Shown here in pieces: positions 9,902 through 19,546 of a DNA stretch of 64,000 bases (positions are counted from its first letter, which is position 1; every line of letters begins with the position of its first letter). A program made the position numbers and the translations under genes. Under the pieces are notes generated by a model. The model was not told the DNA's origin. It did no database searches and worked only from the letters and a program-made list of their open reading frames with translations. Origin of the DNA: Chryseobacterium jejuense (GTDB taxonomy: Bacteria; Bacteroidota; Bacteroidia; Flavobacteriales; Weeksellaceae); NCBI RefSeq assembly GCF_900100075.1, contig NZ_FNEG01000001.1:1054001-1118000 (forward strand), written 5' to 3'.

Positions 9902-11209
9902 ATGAAAAAAATAACTACTCTTTCCATTATCCTATTATGTGGGCTTAGCAAAGCTCAATATTGCACTCCAACTTTTCAGTATGGTGCAGGAAGTAATATG
10001 ATAAGCAATGTCTCCTTTGGGAGTATCAATAATCCATCATCAACCAATTCATCAACTGCTCAGGAATATGAAGACTTTACTTCATTATCCACTGATCTGG
10101 CTGCTGGAAATACATATCCAATATCAATAAAAGGTCCATCAAGTACTTTTCCCAGTGATGTAATGGTTTATATTGATTTTAATGGAAATGGCAGTTTTGA
10201 TGATGCAGGAGAGAACTTTTTTATAGGGAGGCTGGAAGCTGCTAATCCTGCCAATGCTTTTACTATTGACAGCAATATTATGATTCCTGCCAATGTTTCC
10301 GGTGGCAGTAAGAGAATGAGGGTTCTTAAAAATACAAATGTAGCGGCTTATTCGGATCCTAATGCTCAAAATTCCATTTCTTCAGCGTGTAACTCAGGAT
10401 TAAGAGCAGGCCAAACTGAAGATTATACAGTAAATATTCAGGGAAGCAACACCAATAATTTCCCTTTCCCATATTGTGGATCTGAAGGGGTAACAAGCCT
10501 TACAGTGAGCGAAATAACTAAGGTGGAATTTGCTGGACTTGAAAATGAGAGTTCGATTGGTGGAAGCTCTGCGGTTATAGAAGACTTTACAGGTTCCGTT
10601 TTTAATGTCAGCCGTGGAAATGGATATCCAATCACGGTAACAGGAGGAACTCATGGACAAACAACGGTTTCTGCTTATGCTTATATCGATTTTAATCATA
10701 ATAATCAGTTTGATGCTGATGAAAAGTTTAATCTGGGGTATTTGGATAATTCAAATCCGGTTTCCGGTCATGAATCTGGTGTTACTTCCGAAACCATTAC
10801 TATTCCTGCTAATGCATTATTGGGAAATACGCGTTTCAGGTTGGTAAAAGCGTATGAATCCAGCTCATGGATGGGAACGCTTGAGAATCTGCCATGTCCT
10901 GCGGGCTGGTTCATTGGTCAGGCAGAAGATTATACAATCAATATACAGCCGGAAAGTCTTGCCACTACTGAAGTTTCTAAGGATAAATCTATTGAAGTGA
11001 AAATATATCCTAATCCAACCTCAGGAAATGTAACAATCAGAATGAAAGAAGGGTTGGAGAAGTATGAAGTTTATAATATTTCTGGACAAAAACTTTCGGA
11101 AGGAAACTCTGATACTGTCAATATGAGCCGCTTGATTCCAGGGACTTATCTGATTAAAATACAGACCAAAGACAAAAAAATAACCACCCAAAAGGTTATT
11201 AAAAAATAA
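9902..11209 (+). CDS. Secreted GEVED-domain protein with T9SS sorting tail
   Basis: A protein of about 435 residues secreted by the type IX system. The chosen start gives a clean signal peptide (MKKITTLSIILLCGLSKAQ); the upstream in-frame ATGs at 9854 and 9890 only add a charged leader. Two repeats of a beta-rich module follow, each with YIDFN-N--FD and ending in AGQTEDYTVNI or GQAEDYTINI, the GEVED motif. The last 75 residues (KIYPNPTSGNVTI ... GTYLIKIQTKDKK) form a type A sorting domain that targets the protein to the outer membrane surface or medium. No catalytic domain is seen; an adhesive or matrix role is inferred. Confidence 0.88.
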   Translation: MKKITTLSIILLCGLSKAQYCTPTFQYGAGSNMISNVSFGSINNPSSTNSSTAQEYEDFTSLSTDLAAGNTYPISIKGPSSTFPSDVMVYIDFNGNGSFDDAGENFFIGRLEAANPANAFTIDSNIMIPANVSGGSKRMRVLKNTNVAAYSDPNAQNSISSACNSGLRAGQTEDYTVNIQGSNTNNFPFPYCGSEGVTSLTVSEITKVEFAGLENESSIGGSSAVIEDFTGSVFNVSRGNGYPITVTGGTHGQTTVSAYAYIDFNHNNQFDADEKFNLGYLDNSNPVSGHESGVTSETITIPANALLGNTRFRLVKAYESSSWMGTLENLPCPAGWFIGQAEDYTINIQPESLATTEVSKDKSIEVKIYPNPTSGNVTIRMKEGLEKYEVYNISGQKLSEGNSDTVNMSRLIPGTYLIKIQTKDKKITTQKVIKK

Positions 11210-11249
11210 AACACATATCTAATCATATCCATATCAATTTTTGTTTTTT

Positions 11250-11280
11250 ACCGGCAGATTCTATCTGTCGGTTTTGTTTT
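11250..11280 (+). terminator. Terminator after GEVED protein gene
   Basis: A 10-bp stem with one G-T pair (ACCGGCAGAT / ATCTGTCGGT) around a TCT loop, followed by TTTGTTTTG. The remaining bases to 11479 are AT-rich with nothing recognisable. Confidence 0.75.
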
Positions 11281-11479
11281 GTATAAGATTGATAGTTAAT
11301 GTATTGTATGTGTAAATATGAGTAGGAAATAAATTGATTTTAAGCCATTAAGAAAGATGAAAATTGTAAGGAAAGTGGAGTTTCATCAAAGATAATAGCT
11401 TATATAAAGAGCTTTGCTATTTGCTTAATTATTCTTATCCCCTTACAATATTTAATGGTTTATTTTTTTCGATATGTAT

Positions 11480-14400
11480 CTACTTCTTCTCCAAAATATC
11501 CAGCAAATCCTGTTTTGAAAGCCCTTGAAACTTGGAGCCATCTGTTTTAAGAAGATTTTGAGCCAAAAGAGTCTTCTTTTTCTGGAGCGTAAGGATTTTC
11601 TCTTCCACTGTATTGGAACAGATCATCCGGACAGCAATCACATTTTTAGTCTGTCCTATGCGATAACTTCGGTCAATGGCTTGGTTTTCAGTAGCAGGAT
11701 TCCACCATGGATCAATCAGGTAAATATAATCGGCTTGGGTAAGATTAAGCCCGACACCACCTGCCTTTAAACTTATTAAAAATACTCGTATCTCTTCATT
11801 TTCCTGGAAATTAGATACTTTCTTTCCTCTGTCTTTGGTTTGTCCGGTAAGATATTCGAAAGGAATTCCGTGACGTTCCAGTTCTGGTTTTAATAGGTCG
11901 AGCATTCCAACAAATTGAGAGAATACAAGGATTTTATGGTCTTTTGATTTTCCAAGGATCTGCTCCATCAGAATTTCAATTTTAACCGCATGTTCCCCGG
12001 AATATCCTTCTTTAATCAGTACAGGAGAGTTACAGATCTGTCTGAGCCTCGTAAGGCCTGTAAGAACGTGTATGCTGTTTTTGTTAAGATCATCGTCATC
12101 ATTGGCTGCAATGAACTCACGAAGCTCTTTTTCATAAGCATCATAGATCTTACGCTGTTCCGTGTTCATTTCGCAATAAATAACCGTTTCTGTCTTCTCC
12201 GGAAGCTCTTTGGCTACCTGTTTTTTTGTTCTTCGAAGAATAAACGGTTTTATTTTCTGCTGAAGTTCTATTGCCCGTTTGCTGTACTCAAATTTATCAA
12301 TGGGAATTGCATAAATATCTTTGAAAGACTGCTTGCTGCCTAATAATCCTGGGCAGGCAAAAGAAAGCTGGCTGTAAAGGTCAAAAGTACTGTTCTCAAT
12401 AGGAGTACCCGTTAAAACAATCCTGTTTCTGGCCTGAAGAAGCCTTGCCGCTTTATATCTTTCGGAATTAGGATTCTTAATTGTCTGGGACTCATCAAGA
12501 AAAATATAATTGAAATTAAAAGTTTTCAGAAAACGGATATCTGAAAGTAACATCCCATAACTAGTTAAAACAACTTCATAATCTGACAGATGGGTTGTTG
12601 TTTTTAGTCTGTCTGGACCATAATGTACTAAAACCCTTATGGAAGGAGCAAACTTACTGATCTCTTCCTGCCAGTTGAAAAGAAGAGAAGTAGGAACTAT
12701 TACAAGATTAGTGGTATGTCCTCGTTTTTCCCTTTGAGAAAGGATAAATGCAATGATCTGAAGGGTTTTTCCCAATCCCATATCATCAGCAAGACATCCT
12801 CCGAAATTGAAATCATCAAGAAAATTAAGCCAATTTAATCCATCATGCTGATAATCTCTCAATTCAGCCTTTAATTCCGCCGGAATATTGACCTGAGGAA
12901 TATTTTGACCTGTTAGAAACTGAGTAGAATATGTAGTAATTTCATCCTGAACTTCACTACTTACTACTTCCTTTTCAAAAAGAGAAGAAATTTCCGTAAA
13001 GTTGATTTTAGGAATCTTTAATAGCTCTTCATCAATTTCTCCGGCTTGAAAATAGGCAGCAATTTTATCCATCCATTCTTCAGGAAGAATGCCCAGACTT
13101 CCATCATCCAGCTGTACGAATTTACTTTTATTACGGATTGTTCTGTGAAGCTGCTTCAAAGTAGCTTCTTTTTGGCCAAAACCTACTTTTAATTTCGCAT
13201 TAAACCAATCCAGTCCACTGGTAATCTGAATGTTAATTTTTGCACGGTGTGGATTCAGTTTGTTGTTTTTTAATTCATTAAAGCCTAAAATGATGATCCC
13301 TTCATTTCTCCATAGTTCAAAGGCATTCAAAAACCAGTTATCATCAAGGAATTTATCTCTGTGCAGATAGAAATACTGATAGCCATCCATCTGTTCTTCA
13401 AAGTCAGGATGCTGTTGCATCACCAAAGAAGTAAAGCGGGCTTCTGCGGCATCATTTCTTTCTACTTTAAAAGGGTTTCCATTCTGATCAGTATCGAAAA
13501 TCTGCTTTCTGGAGTATACCGGAACTTCTACCTGACCGTACTTCATGACGGGAGTAATTCCAATATAATTTTCCTGCTGTCGAAGATAAATGACTCTTTC
13601 TGTCTGGAAATTCTTTTCTTCAAGTTGTACTTTCGTTGCAGTCTGTATATAGTTATAATTGATGTGAATACGTTCTTCAAGTGTAGAGAGTATTTGCTGC
13701 ATAAAACTCTCATATTTTGAAGAATGAATCAGCAAAATTTCATTATTTGCTTTGAAAAATCTGATAACCCTGAGCATATCAGGATGGTCTATGAAGCTGA
13801 AAGTGTTGTTGTTATAAACGAAATATTCATTTCGAATAATCACATTTTTAAAAGGCACAGAAGAATCATTAAATAGCAATTCTCCGGTAATTTCATAGAA
13901 TGGATCTTTCTTAAATACAGAGAGTTGGACTTCTGCATCTAAAGTGTTAAGTTTAATAGGTGTTAATGACTTTGCAGAGATTGTTTCTGTGATTTCACGG
14001 TCATGATAGTACACTTCCAGATCGAGAGGATTTTTCACAATAAGCTTTAAAGCTTCCAATTCAGCAGCATTATAATCTTCATTATAATTGCTTTGAAAAG
14101 AAGAGATAGCAGTGTAGAATTTTATATCCAAAGGTTTCTCAGCTTTCCATATCAATTGCATAGCATCTACGTACGTAACCGGATTTTTTATTTTCCCGGT
14201 TTGTGTGATTTCTGCTTCCATGAGAGAAAATACCAGATGATTATAGTAACGGTGTTTACCGATAACCAATATCTGTTTTTTGCCTGTTTCCAATGCTGCC
14301 AGTTCATCCAGTTTAGAAGGAAGCTGGGGCAGAAGATCTCTTTGGAATATGTGCTCATCCATAGGAAGCATTTCCTTGATTCTGGGTGAAATTTCAAGCT

Positions 14401-14818
14401 TTCCTTCGGTCAGTTCCAGATGGAAGTATTCGTCAAGGTGTGGTTCATTTTCTAAACCATATCCCTTGGCTTTAGATATTAATGTTTTTTTACGTAGAAT
14501 ATCATCAAAAAAGATCCGGTAATTTTTTTCTTCCAGTATACAATGAATGATTTCTGCCTGATGAACACAAAGCTGAGCTTTAGCATTGTCACAAGTGCAA
14601 CCGCAAAGCAATGAATTATTTATCCGGCTTATGGAAACAGCAGGAAAATCCTGCAATGAAGATTTTTTTGTAAAAATTCCGGTATTATTTTCAATGGCAA
14701 TGGGGTAAACATCACGAAAATCAGTGATTCCAATAAATGAACTATCTGCGGTATGCTTTAACAAGTCATATACGGAAAGTGTACTGATATTGACGTCTTC
14801 AAGAATATATTCTGCCAT
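11480..14818 (-). CDS. SWIM zinc finger SNF2-family helicase
   Basis: A 1112-residue DNA-stimulated ATPase. The N-terminal region has a SWIM-type zinc ligand set (CGCTCDNAKAQLCVHQ, near residue 73). A long helical middle region leads to a two-lobe SNF2 motor in the last 470 residues. Motif I is DDMGLGKTLQ, motif II is LDESQTIKN, motif III LTGTPIENS, and motifs V-VI are SLKAGGVGLNLTQADYI and RSYRIGQTKNV. Bacterial proteins of this design (RapA/HepA relatives) translocate on DNA and may remodel protein-DNA complexes; the exact role is unknown. It is a single gene, divergent from the SDR gene. Confidence 0.92.
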   Translation of the reverse strand: MAEYILEDVNISTLSVYDLLKHTADSSFIGITDFRDVYPIAIENNTGIFTKKSSLQDFPAVSISRINNSLLCGCTCDNAKAQLCVHQAEIIHCILEEKNYRIFFDDILRKKTLISKAKGYGLENEPHLDEYFHLELTEGKLEISPRIKEMLPMDEHIFQRDLLPQLPSKLDELAALETGKKQILVIGKHRYYNHLVFSLMEAEITQTGKIKNPVTYVDAMQLIWKAEKPLDIKFYTAISSFQSNYNEDYNAAELEALKLIVKNPLDLEVYYHDREITETISAKSLTPIKLNTLDAEVQLSVFKKDPFYEITGELLFNDSSVPFKNVIIRNEYFVYNNNTFSFIDHPDMLRVIRFFKANNEILLIHSSKYESFMQQILSTLEERIHINYNYIQTATKVQLEEKNFQTERVIYLRQQENYIGITPVMKYGQVEVPVYSRKQIFDTDQNGNPFKVERNDAAEARFTSLVMQQHPDFEEQMDGYQYFYLHRDKFLDDNWFLNAFELWRNEGIIILGFNELKNNKLNPHRAKINIQITSGLDWFNAKLKVGFGQKEATLKQLHRTIRNKSKFVQLDDGSLGILPEEWMDKIAAYFQAGEIDEELLKIPKINFTEISSLFEKEVVSSEVQDEITTYSTQFLTGQNIPQVNIPAELKAELRDYQHDGLNWLNFLDDFNFGGCLADDMGLGKTLQIIAFILSQREKRGHTTNLVIVPTSLLFNWQEEISKFAPSIRVLVHYGPDRLKTTTHLSDYEVVLTSYGMLLSDIRFLKTFNFNYIFLDESQTIKNPNSERYKAARLLQARNRIVLTGTPIENSTFDLYSQLSFACPGLLGSKQSFKDIYAIPIDKFEYSKRAIELQQKIKPFILRRTKKQVAKELPEKTETVIYCEMNTEQRKIYDAYEKELREFIAANDDDDLNKNSIHVLTGLTRLRQICNSPVLIKEGYSGEHAVKIEILMEQILGKSKDHKILVFSQFVGMLDLLKPELERHGIPFEYLTGQTKDRGKKVSNFQENEEIRVFLISLKAGGVGLNLTQADYIYLIDPWWNPATENQAIDRSYRIGQTKNVIAVRMICSNTVEEKILTLQKKKTLLAQNLLKTDGSKFQGLSKQDLLDILEKK

Positions 14819-14962
14819 AAAAATTGATCAGAGCAAACTTACAAAAAAACGACAAAATGAAAGAGTGTTTAGAGCCTTGAGCCTTATAAATATTTTTATT
14901 CTAATAGATAATAGACTCATAATTGGTAGACTGTTGCATTGATATATTATTCCATTTATTAA

Positions 14963-14996
14963 AGTCCATTTTGGCTACAGGTTAGTCCGTTTTGGC
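14963..14996 (+). promoter_or_regulatory. Direct repeat, likely AraC-family activator site
   Basis: AGTCCATTTTGGC (14963-14975) and AGTCCGTTTTGGC (14984-14996) differ at one base and start 21 bases apart, two helical turns. They end 24 bases before a -7-like GACCTTTG (15021-15028), so they cover the -33 region of the SDR promoter. The likely binder is the AraC-family protein encoded one gene downstream at 15928. Confidence 0.6.
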
Positions 14997-15052
14997 AACT
15001 CTAATCTTTTTTCGGATGCTGACCTTTGTCCTGTAATTTTAAACAAGAAAAA

Positions 15053-15850
15053 ATGAAAACAATTTTTATAACAGGAGCTTCTACAGGATTAGGTAAAGCT
15101 ACTGCACAATTATTTCAACAAAAAGGATGGAAGGTTATTGCTACCATGAGAAACCCTGAAGTAGCATCAGATCTTGCTTCTCTGGAGAATGTAACGGTGC
15201 TTCCATTGGATGTTACTCAGCCGGAACAGATAAAGGCTGCCGTAAAACAATCACTGGAATTTGGGGATGTGGATGTTGTTTTTAACAATGCAGGCTATGG
15301 TCTTTTGGGGCCTTTGGAAGCCTTGGCTGATGAACAGATTGTGAGACAGCTGAATACTAATTTGCTGGGAACAATTCGTGTTACTCAGGAATTCATTCCT
15401 TATTTCAGAGAGAAAAAGGAGGGTATGTTCATTTCAACAACATCCATTGGCGGATTAATGGCTTTTCCTCTGAATTCAATTTATCATGCCACAAAATGGG
15501 CTTTAGAGGGCTGGAGTGAAAGCATGGCTTTTGAATTGAATCAATTCGGGGTAGATATAAAAACTGTTTCTCCCGGAGGAATTAAAACGGATTTTGTAAG
15601 CCGTTCTCTGGATTCTGCAACGAGTCCTGTCTATGAAGAAATGATTAATTCTCTGTATTCCGGTATGGAAGGAATGATGGAGGCTGCTTCTACACCGGAA
15701 CAAATTGCAGCAGTAGTTTATGAGGCGGCTACAGATGGTAAAAAGCAGTTAAGATATGTAGCCGGTGAAGATGCCAATGCTTTATATGCACAGCGTCTGG
15801 AATTAGGGGATGAGTTATTTAGAGAACAATTAGGAAAACAGCTTATTTAA
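15053..15850 (+). CDS. SDR-family oxidoreductase
   Basis: A 265-residue short-chain dehydrogenase. TGASTGLGKA at the start is the classical TGxxxGxG NAD(P) loop, NNAGYG the structural motif, and YHATKWALEG carries the catalytic Tyr and Lys with an upstream Ser (STTSIGG). PGGIKTDF is the usual loop after the active site. An in-frame ATG at 15026 was rejected because it places nine extra residues before the first beta strand. Substrate unknown. It is followed by an AraC gene 77 bases downstream and preceded by a 21-bp-period direct repeat. Confidence 0.9.
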   Translation: MKTIFITGASTGLGKATAQLFQQKGWKVIATMRNPEVASDLASLENVTVLPLDVTQPEQIKAAVKQSLEFGDVDVVFNNAGYGLLGPLEALADEQIVRQLNTNLLGTIRVTQEFIPYFREKKEGMFISTTSIGGLMAFPLNSIYHATKWALEGWSESMAFELNQFGVDIKTVSPGGIKTDFVSRSLDSATSPVYEEMINSLYSGMEGMMEAASTPEQIAAVVYEAATDGKKQLRYVAGEDANALYAQRLELGDELFREQLGKQLI

Positions 15851-15927
15851 TTGTTTATCAGTTTTGTACAGTGTATGTTGAAATGTTTTTTGCATTGCAT
15901 TTCATGAAAAAATAATAACTTTATGAT

Positions 15928-16842
15928 ATGGAAAAGAAAGAAAATTATATAATAAAAATTTCCTCGATATCGGAGTTACACAATTTGTTGCAGCTTCCGG
16001 GGCCGCTTCATCCATTGGTGAGTCTTATAGATAATGAAAAGATGAGCATAAAAGAGGATTGGGCGGGAAGAAGTTTTATGTTTAATTTCTATAAAATTTC
16101 CTATAAATATTCTACAAGCGGAAAAATGGGGTATGGACAAGGATATTATGATTTCAATGAAGGCGGAATGATGTTTACAGCTCCGGGACAGATACTTTCC
16201 CCAGAAGAGAATGCAGAATACAGTGGCTGTACACTTTTAATTCATCCGGATTTTATCAGAAACTATCCTCTGGCAAAAAATATAAAAAGCCTTGGGTTCT
16301 TTTCTTATGATACGAATGAAGCTCTTCATTTGTCTGATCAGGAAAAGACGATCATGAAAGGGCTTCTGGACAGTATTAAAAATGAATTGCATACCGCCAT
16401 TGATGAAGTAAGTCAGGATGTGATTATTTCCTATACTGAAGTTCTCCTCAATTACAGCAATCGTTTTTATAAAAGACAGTTCATTACAAGAAAGGCTGTG
16501 AATAGTGATCTTCTGACTAAGATGGAAAAAGTACTGGCAGATTATTTTAATGACCAGAAAGCGTTGACAACCGGACTTCCTACTGTGGAATTTCTGGCTT
16601 CGGAGCTCAACCTGTCACCGCATTATCTCAGTGATATGCTAAGGAATCTCACAGGACAGAATGCACAGCAACATATTCATGAAAAGCTGATTGAAAAAGC
16701 AAAGGAGTATCTCACAGCCACTAATTTTTCAGTATCGGAAGTTGCTTATGCATTAGGATTTGAACATCCACAGTCTTTTAATAAATTATTTAAAAAGAAA
16801 ACAGATCAAACCCCTTTAAGCTACAGACAGTTATTTAATTAA
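15928..16842 (+). CDS. AraC-family transcription regulator
   Basis: A 304-residue regulator. The N-terminal 190 residues are a cupin-like effector domain without a known ligand. The C-terminal 100 residues hold two helix-turn-helix motifs: VEFLASELNLSPHYLSDML and SVSEVAYALGFEHPQSFNKL, then the signature FKKKTDQTPLSYRQL. It lies just after the SDR gene in the same direction, so it probably controls that gene through the direct repeat at 14963-14996. A strong terminator follows its stop codon directly. Confidence 0.9.
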   Translation: MEKKENYIIKISSISELHNLLQLPGPLHPLVSLIDNEKMSIKEDWAGRSFMFNFYKISYKYSTSGKMGYGQGYYDFNEGGMMFTAPGQILSPEENAEYSGCTLLIHPDFIRNYPLAKNIKSLGFFSYDTNEALHLSDQEKTIMKGLLDSIKNELHTAIDEVSQDVIISYTEVLLNYSNRFYKRQFITRKAVNSDLLTKMEKVLADYFNDQKALTTGLPTVEFLASELNLSPHYLSDMLRNLTGQNAQQHIHEKLIEKAKEYLTATNFSVSEVAYALGFEHPQSFNKLFKKKTDQTPLSYRQLFN

Positions 16843-16847
16843 GCATA

Positions 16848-16880
16848 ATAATGCCCAGCCGTACCGGCTGGGCATTATCT
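16848..16880 (+). terminator. Strong terminator after AraC gene
   Basis: A perfect 13-bp stem (ATAATGCCCAGCC / GGCTGGGCATTAT) with loop GTACC starts 5 bases after the AraC stop. It covers an in-frame ATG at 16851, which rules that out as the start of the next gene. Confidence 0.85.
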
Positions 16881-16997
16881 TTAGTGCATTTGGTAGAAAG
16901 AATAAGGCTTTGGATAGATAAAAGTATTTTACAGGGAATGATGTTCCTTATTTTCATCATAAAAATCATTAAGCAATCAACCTTAAATCCAAATATT

Positions 16998-18005
16998 ATG
17001 AAAAAATTAAACTTTATCTTATTCCTCGTCGTAGGAATAATGGCTTATGGTCAGCCATTAATAACAAGAACTGGCGTTGACCGTGTTAACAGTACAATCA
17101 GTCTCAAATCTGAGGATGTAAGTGGGACTTCTATTACAGCTGGGGCTGCCGGAGCTAATATTACCTGGGATTTTTCAGCGTATACAGGAACTAATCCCGT
17201 TGCTTATGTGAGCAGAGTGTGCCCGGGACAATCCAATTGTTTCAGGTTTCCGGGAGCCAACAGAATTACAACACTCACCAGCGTTGATTCTCATGATTTT
17301 AGTGCAATGACAGACACTGAAGCTACAATGTTGGGATCTTATTCTGGTCCTGCGTTGGGAGATATTACCGTTACTTATGTTAATCCTTTGATTGAGTATA
17401 AATTTCCGATCACTTACCAGCAACAGTTTGATGATACTTATGAGTTCAACAGTGTTTCTGTAGCTATTGGAAATACGAATGAAACAGGACAGGTGAGTGT
17501 TACGGTTGATGGCTATGGCACCGTAATTACTCCCAGAGGAACGTATTCTAATGTATTGAGAATAAAAAGAATGAGAACTGCTACACAAACCATTTCTGCT
17601 TTACCTGCACCTATTATTGCTACTTTTACCAATGAATCTTATCAGTGGGTGAGCCAGACGGATGGGATGGTATTTAGCTTTGCTATCAATACTTCTGTAT
17701 TTAGTGGAAATACGAATGTAACAAAATCGGTATCTTATCTTGATACTGCAGTGCTGTCAACGGTTGATTTGGATAGCAAAAAAGGAGGGGTTTCTGTCTA
17801 TCCAAACCCAAGTACTGATTTTATTACAATAGCCTCAAAAGAGGATGTTAAAACGGTTACGATCTCTTCTCCGGAAGGCAAAACTGTTTTAACAACTGAA
17901 AACACTGGTAAGATTGATGTTTCAAAGCTTTCAAAAGGGGTGTATATCCTTCAGGGAGCATTGAAGAACGGAACTGTTGTTTCAAAGAAAATAATCAAAA
18001 AGTAA
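16998..18005 (+). CDS. Secreted protein with T9SS sorting tail
   Basis: A protein of 335 residues. Signal peptide MKKLNFILFLVVGIMAYGQ; the reading frame is open from 16851 but that ATG is inside a terminator. The mature part is beta-rich with no recognised domain (TWDFSAYTG, YVNPLIEYKFPITYQQQFDD). The C-terminal 75 residues (VSVYPNPSTDFITI ... GVYILQGALKNGTVVSKKI) are a type A T9SS sorting domain. It is probably an outer-surface or released protein. A terminator lies on each side, so it is monocistronic. Confidence 0.85.
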   Translation: MKKLNFILFLVVGIMAYGQPLITRTGVDRVNSTISLKSEDVSGTSITAGAAGANITWDFSAYTGTNPVAYVSRVCPGQSNCFRFPGANRITTLTSVDSHDFSAMTDTEATMLGSYSGPALGDITVTYVNPLIEYKFPITYQQQFDDTYEFNSVSVAIGNTNETGQVSVTVDGYGTVITPRGTYSNVLRIKRMRTATQTISALPAPIIATFTNESYQWVSQTDGMVFSFAINTSVFSGNTNVTKSVSYLDTAVLSTVDLDSKKGGVSVYPNPSTDFITIASKEDVKTVTISSPEGKTVLTTENTGKIDVSKLSKGVYILQGALKNGTVVSKKIIKK

Positions 18006-18026
18006 ATAGGTTGTAGATAGATAGAG

Positions 18027-18067
18027 AATCAGGCATAAAAGATCTAATTTTTATGCCTGATTTTTAT
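18027..18067. terminator. Bidirectional terminator
   Basis: A 14-bp stem (AATCAGGCATAAAA / TTTTATGCCTGATT) with an 8-nt loop, flanked by a T-run on the plus side. It serves the converging T9SS gene and GNAT gene. Confidence 0.75.
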
Positions 18068-18082
18068 TTTTTCAAATGTTTA

Positions 18083-18706
18083 TTATTGAATCTCTTTTGC
18101 AGAAGCTTCTTTTTCTCTGATTAATGTTTCAATTTTTTGTTTTGCTGCATTCCATTCATCATCCAGAATGCTGTAATAAGCTGCATTTCTTGTGGTTCCA
18201 TCATTCTGAATTTTATCTTTACGTAAGATTCCTTCAAATACTCCGCCGATTTTTTCGATTGCTTTTCTTGATCTGAAGTTATCGTCCTTTGTTTTCAGCT
18301 GTACACGATTGGTTTTTAATACATCAAAACAGTAGTTGAGCAGTAGTAATTTGCATTCCAAATTAATGGATGTTCCCCAAAAATCCTTTGTGATCCATGT
18401 CCAGCCAATTTCTAATTTTTTATCTGAGGGATAAATTTCGAAAAATCTTGTAGAACCAATTAGCTTTTGGGATTCCTTGTGTCTGATGACGAAAGGATAT
18501 TGGTTTCCGTTTTCCCTTTCTGATAAAGCGAATTCGTAGTTTTGATAAAATATCGTTTTATCGGTACCGTCAGTAGGAATCAATGCCCAGAGGTCTTTAT
18601 CTAAAGCGGCGGCATATAATTCTTCAAGATGTTCTTTTTCCAAAGGAATCAGTTCAATATATGTTCCTTCTAAAATGGTTGGATGTGAAATCCATTTCTC
18701 CTTCAT
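18083..18706 (-). CDS. GNAT-family acetyltransferase, RimJ/RimL-like
   Basis: A 207-residue acetyltransferase. It opens with the RimL-type strand LEGTYIELIPLEKEHLEELY. The GxxxF/IGWTW segment KKLEIGWTWITKDFWGTSIN is the beta4/beta5 acetyl-CoA region, and NFRSRKAIEKIGGVFEGILR is the hallmark of RimJ/RimL relatives. These proteins acetylate N-terminal residues of proteins or small amines; the target here is unknown. The C-terminal 30 residues are a charged helical tail. The gene is convergent with the T9SS protein. Confidence 0.85.
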   Translation of the reverse strand: MKEKWISHPTILEGTYIELIPLEKEHLEELYAAALDKDLWALIPTDGTDKTIFYQNYEFALSERENGNQYPFVIRHKESQKLIGSTRFFEIYPSDKKLEIGWTWITKDFWGTSINLECKLLLLNYCFDVLKTNRVQLKTKDDNFRSRKAIEKIGGVFEGILRKDKIQNDGTTRNAAYYSILDDEWNAAKQKIETLIREKEASAKEIQ

Positions 18707-18797
18707 AAAATATTTTTTTTGGAATAGCTAATTTAATGAAAAATAGAGTATAGTAGTATTGAATAAACTGGACTTTAATTTTAAATGAATAAAATTT

Positions 18798-19427
18798 CTA
18801 TCTGCTGATGTTTTCAATGGAATCAATTAACCATTGGTTTCCATTATTTTTGACAAGGGTATACTTATAGGTCATCCCACAGTTTTTCAGGTGGAATTCT
18901 ACATAAGATAGCTGAGAATTGACTGGTTTTACAGTAAATTTTATTGCTTCAATATGGTTTAAATCCGATTGATAATCATCCTGAGTTTTGAAAAAATAAT
19001 CATAATCAAATCCGTGGGGTGGGCCATCATTAGCTGGATTCTTTTTGAAATATTCATCACCTTCCATATAGTTTTGCCTGTAAGTGGCCAGAAACTTTTC
19101 AGATAATAATTTGCTGCTTTTCAGAAAGGATATTTCTTTATCAACCTGATCAAAATCTATCGCATAATTAGCAGGAGTTTCATTTTCAGCCTGAGGACCG
19201 CCTTTTATGGTGTTGAAATGAGAAAGATTATCTTCATTGTCTCTATACCATTTGATGAATGATTCAACTGTTTCAGCTGGAGAATAATCTTGAAGTTTAG
19301 ATGTAACAGGTTTTGAATTTTCAAGTGTAATGGTATCCTGTACAATAGGTGTTTTGGGAGTATCCTCTTTCTTGCAGTGTATAAACAACAAACATGATGC
19401 TGACAATAATACTGTTTTCCTTAGCAT
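18798..19427 (-). CDS. Putative lipoprotein, function unknown
   Basis: A 209-residue protein with a lipoprotein signal (MLRKTVLLSASCLLFIHCKKE; lipobox LFIHC, Cys18) followed by a short Pro/Thr linker. The rest is a mixed alpha/beta domain with YSPAETVESFIKWYRDNED and a C-terminal strand pair (YKYTLVKNNGNQWLIDSIENI) resembling the SnoaL/NTF2-like fold seen in many Bacteroidota lipoproteins. That fold call is tentative and no active site can be named. Confidence 0.7.
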   Translation of the reverse strand: MLRKTVLLSASCLLFIHCKKEDTPKTPIVQDTITLENSKPVTSKLQDYSPAETVESFIKWYRDNEDNLSHFNTIKGGPQAENETPANYAIDFDQVDKEISFLKSSKLLSEKFLATYRQNYMEGDEYFKKNPANDGPPHGFDYDYFFKTQDDYQSDLNHIEAIKFTVKPVNSQLSYVEFHLKNCGMTYKYTLVKNNGNQWLIDSIENISR

Positions 19428-19546
19428 GGTTAGCTTTATTTTTAGGGACCAAAATTACAAAATAATGAACTAATTCGCCTACATGATATGATGTATTGAA
19501 TTTAAAAAAAGACTGCCGTGAATGCATGAATTTTCTTAAAGCAGAT

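Noticed and set aside
14724..14942. Plus-strand 72-codon ORF at the helicase start
   Set aside because: Mostly antisense to the helicase N-terminus, with no features of its own.
16851..16997. Upstream extension of the T9SS protein
   Set aside because: The first ATG is inside the terminator hairpin of the AraC gene, and the signal peptide begins at 16998.
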